Part shown: in pieces, positions 23,801 through 32,800 of the stretch
How the letters are laid out: each line of letters begins with the position of its first letter
Position numbering within the stretch: position 1 is the first letter of the stretch
From: Sipunculus nudus
Lineage: Eukaryota; Annelida; Sipuncula; Golfingiida; Sipunculidae
Assembly: GCA_026874595.1 (NCBI GenBank)
Contig: CM049315.1
Location: 74,600,401-74,664,400, forward strand
DNA: 64,000 bases
Direction of reading: 5' to 3'
The notes under the pieces: model-generated
The model's database searches: none
The model's input: only the letters and a program-made list of their open reading frames with translations
What the model was told of the DNA's origin: nothing
Made by a program: the position numbers and the translations under genes

Positions 23801-26800
23801 TTAGTGGGGTGGTCATGTTAATGTGGTGATTGTGTTAGTTGGGTGGTCTAGTTAGGGGGGGTGGTCGTGTAAGTGGGGTGGTTGTGTAAGTGGGAGGTTT
23901 TTATGATGATTCACAATAGTCCAGGACCAAAACAAGTGGTCATCTTAGCCAGGGGTGGTCATTTTAGTGGGGTAGTGTCAGGCGAGGTTTGCTGTATGTA
24001 TATTTCCTTTGTACTGACAGGCCTTGCAGGATTACGGCATCGTGCTCCTGTTAGGAGACCAGCTGAACCTGAAGGTTTTGATCAACAGAGGTCTGCTGTA
24101 CTTCACACACAAAGACTACTCCAATGCACTCCATGACTTCCTTGCAGCGAGCCGTGTCAACCCCACTGACAAGCATATATTACATACGCTAGGTCTCTGT
24201 TACCACAAGTAAGGATAACTTACAAAACTTACATATATTATACATGCTAGGTCTCTATTACCACAAGTAAGGATAATTTACAAAACTTAGCTACATAACT
24301 CAGGTCTCTGTAACCACAAGTTTTAATTTACAAAACTTACAATTCCTGCTCTTGAGTGTGTATGTGCAGTCTGTACCATCATCAGTATTTAATATTAGTC
24401 ATTTTTAACAGTGCCAAACTTGTGCATGTGAAATCAGATGTATATACTGATGGGTATGGCTCCTTATTTTGAAATGAAGGGCTAATAATATCCCATGTTC
24501 AGCAGACATTTATTTTTTAATATTGGCTCTAAGCCAAACAAATCAATACAGAATGAAACTAAAAAGTGCAACCATGTATTTATAACTAAATATTGGAATA
24601 GGTGGCAGCACTGTTGCTTGTGGGAATTACTAAAAATTCATGATATTTTAAGATTTAAACATTTATTTATCATGTGACCCTTGTATGATGTACATCAAGA
24701 TTAAACAAATATTTGATGTAATTTCAGACTGGGCCAGCTACAGGATGCAGTGACGTGCTTCACCAAGGCTCTCCAGATAGACAGGTTCTTTGTGGATGCT
24801 CTGATTGGCCGAGGGAATGTGTACATGGATTATGGAGAAGAAAAAGGAATACAGTACGCCAGGTGGGCAGCAGTTCTGTAATGTTCACACTAAGTACGTA
24901 GAAAAATGACAGATTTGAAGTCTGCTGGCAAAACTAGAGCAGAGAAAACTGTGCTTAGATTTAATAATTTTTTGCTATTTCCTAGTGAAGTTTTCAAACA
25001 GGAGTCCATTCAGTAGATATCTAGAGTGATTAGATTTTGAGACAGCGAATGAAGAAAACAAAAATCCCTTGTCTTCATTCAAAGAAAGGTTCAAGACTAG
25101 TGTCAAACTGTCTGTTTGCTGGTGCCTGGGGTGTCAGGGCTTCATTGCAAGGTTGGTGTGGCTGCTACTACTGTGCTGACTAGTCTTATTTCTCATCTTG
25201 ACATTGGTTTCGGGTGTTCTGGAGCTAACCTGGGGAGGCGTGTTGGATACCATTGTGCTTTTGGGCATCTACAATTCTACATTCAAAGATTTAACTTCAT
25301 TTTTCTCCTTACAATATGTGGAGTCCAGTACCTGGAATCTCACGCTTCTGATCTTTCATCGGAGGTATCCCCAGCTTACTGGAATAAATGTGATCAGCTC
25401 AAACCCAGACTGCAACTTTTTTTGTTTGTTTGTAGCTTTTGAGATCTCAGTTACCTTACCAGCATTAATGGGGACGAAGAAGAAAATTTTATGATAAAGG
25501 TCGTTGTTATTTCAGATAGGTGTAAATGTAACATTCCTTCTCAAATGATCAAAACTGCCATTTTTATAATAAAAATTGAAACTGAAGTATTCTGTAGAGA
25601 ATATAAGGGTTATGACCACTAAGGTATTTACTTGCATACATAGTATAACATTTTCTTGTCCAGACCATTATCACTGTTACATATGTGTAAACTTTTCTTT
25701 CAGACGGGACTATGCCAGGGTAATGCATATGAATCCATCATACCTGCCAGCGAAGATTAATTTAGCATATACCCTCCAGGTGGCAGGCAAGTTCAACCAG
25801 GCATGGCACCAGCTCACCTCAGCCATCGCTCTCAATCCAAGTAAGTTTGTACACACAAGTGATTATTGAATAATGAATATAAATATACCCTTATTTAAGG
25901 AAAAAGTATGGCATTATCACTATTTAAAACCACTAACACCACTAACCACAACCACAACTGTTGTTTATTTGTCAAAAGCCTTTCCTCTTTGCATCAAGCC
26001 AGTTCATTTCTGAGGTTTTGCTAGACAAAGTAACTGATGACACATTTTAAAGGCAGCTATTCACTGGCTTCTGTGGCTCAGGGGAAGGGTGCAGGACTCA
26101 AAGCCCGCAGATTGTGTGTTCAGATCACAGCCTAGGCGGTGAGGTTTTTCACGGTCGACCCCCACCCAGGGTGAGCGCTGTGCAGGCTTAATGGGAAGGC
26201 TGTGCCCCACAGCTGTGTATCACTCACACACGTGTGCGTCTTTGGGGGTTCCTAGGTGTTATGACCTAGCAATGGGGATGATTACACACCCAGGACCCAC
26301 AGGTGCGGTAGACACCGGGCCTGGGTGACACCAGGATACTGAATAAAAAAAATGATGGGAAGCGAGTGCTACAGCCATGTCAAGTAGTCCCAAACAGAAA
26401 TGGAAACTCTGCAGATGTACATACTTAGGTTAAGAATTAGATAAATCAGCATTAAAAAGTGGAGGTGGTTACCTCCAAAAAAAAATATTTAAAAAAAATG
26501 TTTTAATATATAAAAAAAAATTAAATTAAAAAAAAAAACAGCCATTCACCTGCCTTATTTGTAGAATTAATTGGTTTTCTGGCTTAGTCTGGGTACACTT
26601 AAATGAACAACAGGTAACTCCTGCTTAAAAAAGTTCTTGTAAGGCCTCATGATGGGTGTATGAGCTTGTGTATGAACAAGCTTTGAGTAAACATGATTCA
26701 TGTGTTCATACTGGCACACTGAAAATCTGTGTGATAGAAGTAGTCTATTGTACTTTTGTGAAAGTTGGAAAATCAATGGTTGTTCTTGTTGAGAGTGTGT

Positions 26801-29800
26801 GAAGCAAAATCATCTATTGTCCTTTGCAAAACATTTCTGATTAGCCACTAGACATCATTGTTGGACTCGGTGGTGTTACACTTATAAAAGCGTACCAAAC
26901 TGTCTCGCTAGTGAAACTTGTTTTTCTAGTGAAGCTGTCAGAAGGCCAAACATGTGCACCAGCAACGTGGTTTTGAAATTTGAATCGGCCCAATATTTTC
27001 CCACAAGTAAACTGTCTACATAATATATTGGGGGCTTGTCCGGGATTGATGCAAAATATGGGACGAGGGGTAAGGTGGTTCAAGCTATTGAGTAATTACC
27101 ACCATATACTTCACCAAAAAGTGTAACTCCTAGCTTAATTAACCTTCTGAAAGCAGAATGTTCTTAAGAGGGGATGTGTCAAGGAGTGCATATAAAAATG
27201 GACCAAGCTGTCTTGCTGGTCAAGCTTGCTTTTTAATAAAGCAGTTGATATGCTGGACATGTGGGCTATTGACATGGGTTCAAATCCTGGGATTGGCCCA
27301 ATATCCTCCCCTGAGCTAAATGTCTATTGGTTACATATAGGCCGTTTTGATGGCCTCACACATGATATCTGGTAATTATGTGCACATGGACTAAAACTAA
27401 ACGGAAAACCTGTGCACTGTAGAATCAGCTCATTTTGGATAATTTCCATTAAAAGTTCAAGCGATCATCTTTATTTAATGCATGTAAAATAACAGAATGG
27501 ACCCCCTTTAAACATTTACAATGATGGAATTGGCCCCAGAACTTTCACATGCTCTCCTGTCTTCCTGTCTTAATGGATTGTTTAATCTACATATACTGTG
27601 TTATAAGGTGCTTACTGTATATCTGTCATTACAGGGTATAAGCCGGCCCTAGAAGGTCGTGCCATCATCAACCTTCAGATGAGTAACACATTCGCTGCCT
27701 TCCAGGACATTTGTGCCTCTATAGAGGTCAAACCCACAGCGGAGCTACTCACTAACCGTGGCGTCATCAATCAGGTAGATATTTATACTCTAGACTTACA
27801 CAATTACAGTGGTAGGAATCGGTTGTAAAATCATGTTCGATGATTGTAAGATAAAAAACGATCAATGATTGATTATTAATCAATTATTTTATGTACCTTT
27901 TGTATTACCATGAAAATTTTGTGTAGAATAATAACTTGTAAATTGACCAATTAAATATATCCTGCTGAAAATTCAAGATAACTGCTGGGAAGTTGACACT
28001 TATTCACTGCACAAGGTTTAGTTTAATGCTGTTCACTGTTTGTGAACAGTCTTTCTTAGGTCTCTGACAGAATTAAAATATTTTACTGGATAATTTCACA
28101 TTTTTGCATTTGTAATGCAAAAATTCAACCAATTTAATCGATTATGAAAGAAAACATCCAGTCATCAATATAGTTGATTAAAGAGACTGTAAACTCATTG
28201 TTCCATTTGTATAATTTTACTTTTAGTTTTTTTGAGCCAATGTATACATGCAATATTCATAATAACTAATCAAAATAACCAGAATTACGCTTCAAAATAA
28301 CCTGAATAACTCTTCTAATTAACTCAAAAACTCCTCCAAATAACTCCTCCAAATAACCCTCAATAACTCCTCCAAATAACTCCTCAGAATAACTACTCCA
28401 AATTACCAAAATAACTCCCTCAAACAACCAAAGTAACTCCCCCAGATAACCCAAAATAATTCCTCTGAATAACTCCTCTAATTAACTCAAATAACTCCTC
28501 CAAATAACCCTTAATAACTCCTCCAAATAACCCCTTAGAATAACTACCGGTACTCCAAATTAACAAAATAACTCCTACAAACAACCCTGATAACTCCTCC
28601 AAATAACCCAAAATAACTCCTCTGAATAACTCCTCCAAATAACCCTTAATAACTCCTCCAAATAACTCCTCTGAATAACTATTCCAAATTACCAAAATAA
28701 CTCCTAAAAACAACCCAGATAACTCCACCAGGTTACCCAAAATAACTGCTCCAAATAACCCAAAATAACTCCTCTGAATAACTCCTCAAAATATTCCAAA
28801 TAACTCCTCCAAATAACTCCTCCAAATAACCCTAAATAACTCCTCCAAATAACAAACTCCAAATTACCCAAATAACTCCTACAGATAACCCATATTACTC
28901 TTAAAATAACCCAAATAACTACTCAAAATAACCAAAATAACCAAAATAACTACAATATCCACTCAAAATTATAATTACCACCCAAAATTTCCACAATAAC
29001 CACTCAAAATTACCTTTAAAATCACTCAAGATTACCTTAATAACCACTCAAAATTACCCTAATAACCACTCAAAATTACAATAATAACCACTCAAAATGT
29101 TCATAATAATAACTACTCAAAACCACTAATGATTAGCTCCAGCTGAATCATATGTGAGTGTATAATAATAAAACTAACCATTTTACACTGAATAGTGATC
29201 ATTCTGCTGGCGTGTATGTTAAAATGTTTGTTTTTGTTGTTTGGATCGTAAGTTAATGTATAACATTGATATGTTACTCTAGTTCATGATGGACAACGTG
29301 AATGCCATGCGTGACTACCAGAAGGCCATCAGACTAGACTCCACATACTCGCTGGCCTATTTCAACGCTGGCAACATGTACTTCCACACACGCCAGTTTA
29401 AACAGGTAAGCTCTTTCTACACTCACTCTAATACACATAAGCTTTAAAGATGATGGGTTTATACATTGTTTTAATTCTGAACTGATCATGAGCTATAAAT
29501 AACCTTATTTCTTACATTTTGAGTTTCAGTCATGACTATTTGAGGTTATAACTCTCAACCAATCATGATTTAAAAATATAAAGCTATAGAAACAGTGTGT
29601 ATGTATGAAAGAAAATGAGTTTGACATCAGAGCCTCTTGGATGAATGCTTACATGAGCTAACAGCAATAGCATATTGAATTCATGAGGTTGTGGAATTGG
29701 CATTCATTGTAATATGACCAAGTCAGGAAATCAACTTGAGCCCATTCTACGGATTCAGAAATGTATTTGACATGCAGATGAACTCTCTTAAAAACATCTT

Positions 29801-32800
29801 TAAACTTATGAAGAATTTGATATCTTTGAAGCAAGATACTTGAAATCACTTAAGGTATAATTTGGCCATCATCAAAATTTATTTGTGGTTGAAGATCAAA
29901 ATACACTCTGTTTTAACCAAAGATAATCCACATTTTTTCTTTAAAAAAATGAACACCAAAATCCTTATTGCATATCATACATTTAAACATAATTTTGAAA
30001 TATTGAAACATTGAACATGGTCTGCATGGTTAAGATTGAAACACGACCAAAATAACTACCAATGTTGAGTGATAATAAGGGATTTATAGTAAACAAACTT
30101 TAATTTTCAATAAGTTCACATAAAGTGTGGTCTTATTATTTTTTTCAAATACTTCAAACAAACCTTCTATATGGCTTACAACCCTAGAGAATTGATAATA
30201 TTATACACAAGGTTATGTGGCTCTAAATGGGGGTGTGGATTATCTATGGTAGTGTATTATCTTTGGTAAAAGACGGTAATATTCTGATGACTATAATAAT
30301 TAACCTTGAAGCCAATACCACCTCACTCAACAGTGGCTAACACTTTATTTGACTTCATGTTTTCTGTGTTTATTTAAGCTATGGTCTTTTGTTCTCTCTA
30401 TTTTACTTCATGTTTTCTGTGTTTATTTAAGCTATGGTCTTTTGTTCTCTGTATTTTGACTTCCTGTTTCTGTGTTTATTTAAGCTATGGTCTTTTGTTC
30501 TCTGTATTTTGACTTCATGTTTCTGTGTTTATTTAAGCTATGGTCTTTTGTTCTCTGTATTTTGACTTCCTGTTTCTGTGTTTATTTAAGCTATGGTCTT
30601 TTGTTCTCTGTATTTTGACTTCCTGTTTCTGTGTTTATTTAAGCTATGGTCTTTTGTTTTCTGTATTTTGACTTCCTGTTTCTGTGTTTATTTAAGCTAT
30701 GGTCTTTTGTTATTTGTATTTTGACTTCATGTTTCTGTGTTTATTTAAGCTATGGTCTTTTGTTCTCTGTATTTTGACTTCCTGTTTCTGTGTTTATTTA
30801 AGCTATGGTCTTTTGTTCTCTGTATTTTGACTTCCTGTTTCTGTGTTTATTTAAGCTATGGTCTTTTGTTTTCTGTATTTTGACTTCCTGTTTCTGTGTT
30901 TATTTAAGCTATGGTCTTTTGTTCTCTGTATTTTGACTTCCTGTTTCTATGTTTATTTAAGCTATGGTCTTTTGTTCTCTGTATTTTGACTTCCTGTTTC
31001 TGTGTTTATTTAAGCTATGGTCTTTTGTTCTCTGTATTTTGACTTCCTGTTTCTGTGTTTATTTAAGCTATGGTCTTTTGTTCTCTGTATTTTGACTTCC
31101 TGTTTCTGTGTTTATTTAAGCTATGGTCTTTTGTTCTCTGTATTTTGACTTCCTGTTTCTGTGTTTATTTAAGCTATGGTCTTTTGTTCTCTGTATTTTG
31201 ACTTCCTGTTTCTGTGTTTATTTAAGCTATGGTCTTTTATTCTCTGTATTTTGACTTCCTGTTTCTGTGTTTATTTAAGCTGTGGTCTTTTGTTCTCTGT
31301 ATTTTGACTTCCTGTTTCTGTGTTTATTTAAGCTGTGGTCTTTTGTTCTCTGTATTTTGACTTCCTGTTTCTGTGTTTATTTAAGCTATGGTCTTTTATT
31401 CTCTGTATTTTGACTTCCTGTTTCTGTGTTTATTTAAGCTATGGTCTTTTGTTCTCTGTATTTTGACTTCCTGTTTCTGTGTTTATTTAAGCTATGGTCT
31501 TTTGTTCTCTGTATTTTGACTTCCTGTTTCTGTGTTTATTTAAGCTATGGTCTTTTGTTCTCTGTATTTTGACTTCCTGTTTCTGTGTTTATTTAAGCTA
31601 TGCTCTTTTGTTCTCTGTATTTTGACTTTATGTTTCTGTGTTTATTTAAGCTGTGGTCTTTTTTTCTCTGTATTTTGCTTCATGTTTCTGTGTTTATTTA
31701 AGCTATGGTCTTTTGTTCTCTGTATTTTGACTTCATGTTTCTGTGTTTATTTAAGCTATGGTCTTTTGTTCTCTGTATTTTGACTTCATGTTTCTGTGTT
31801 TTTTTAAGCTATGGTCTTTTGTTCTCTGTATTTTGACTTCATGTTTCTGTGTTTATTTAAGCTATGGTCTTTTGTTCTCTGTATTTTGCTTCATGTTTCT
31901 GTGTTTATTTAAGCTATGGTCTTTTGTTCTCTGTATTTTGCTTCATGTTTCTGTGTTTATTTAAGCTATGGTCTTTTGTTCTCTGCAGGCACTACAGTTC
32001 TACAACCAGGCCATCAAATACAACCCTCAAGACGAATCAGCTTATCTCAACAGAGCCATCACCAAGGTATGGTTTGCCATCCTTCCGTCAGATGTCCCTT
32101 TTACTCAAAACAAACCTCTTCATAATAGGCATTGTGGGACAGCCTGGGCTACTTGTCTCATATGTCAAACTTTAAAATAAAAATTTGTCACAATTTAAGG
32201 AAACACTTTCTATTTACATTTCACATGCCTATGCTTGCAAAATATTACTTAATCTGTGAAGACCTTTCCACCAAAAAACCATGTTTATGAAATTTGCCTT
32301 GAACCAATTCTTGTCCATCATATTTGAACTGACTACATTGTCCTATTCACTACCATTAAACCTACACCATCTGTTTATTTAGAACGCGTGTTACTTTGTT
32401 GGGGTCAGATTGTGATACTATTAAACCCTAAACAGCAGATTCGTAATCTTGTGAATCAGATTCTGTGCAGTGTGGTTTGATTGTCCCAGTCCTTCAATAT
32501 ACCTCATGAGCAATATCACCACAGATCACTTTACTTAGGGGCCAGCTTGATAAACGGTGCCCTGAGGTGATCACTTGTCCTTCAATCTGTCCCTCAGTGA
32601 TGCTTTCTTTAGCATGTATTATCTCAAGAAACCTTCAATATATTGCCTTGAAAGATTTACCAAGACTGACACCCATGATGATGTGAGCTATAAAATTTGA
32701 GCCCTGTCTTCAATACAATATGGCCACTACAGGGTGATCTTTGAATTCCTGTTGTGCGCATTATCTCAAGAACCATTCAAGTAATTGCCAGAAAATATTT

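Larger units (their letters stand above)
23118..24020 (+). other. TTC6-like intron 8
   Basis: Contains a short dispersed-repeat relic (23225-23320) and the G-rich minisatellite (23640-23980). No further exon was seen. Confidence 0.65.
25841..27634 (+). other. TTC6-like intron 11
   Basis: Contains SINE copy 4 and two related ~250-bp blocks of repeat family C (26800-27330). The last 300 bp hold nothing recognised. Confidence 0.65.
27775..29282 (+). other. TTC6-like intron 12
   Basis: Holds family A copy 3 (27925-28190) and a long aataactcc minisatellite (28262-29110), ending about 170 bp before exon 13. Confidence 0.7.

Noticed and set aside
25116-25494. Possible extra TTC6-like exon
   Set aside because: No TPR pattern, and exons 10 and 11 already join in phase (ag/a).
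28266-28740. Minus-strand frames rich in Gly, Glu, Leu
   Set aside because: Translations of the aataactcc minisatellite.
31547-32180. Cys/Phe/Leu-rich plus-strand frames
   Set aside because: Translations of the 53-bp array. Only the part from 31989 to 32066 is coding.
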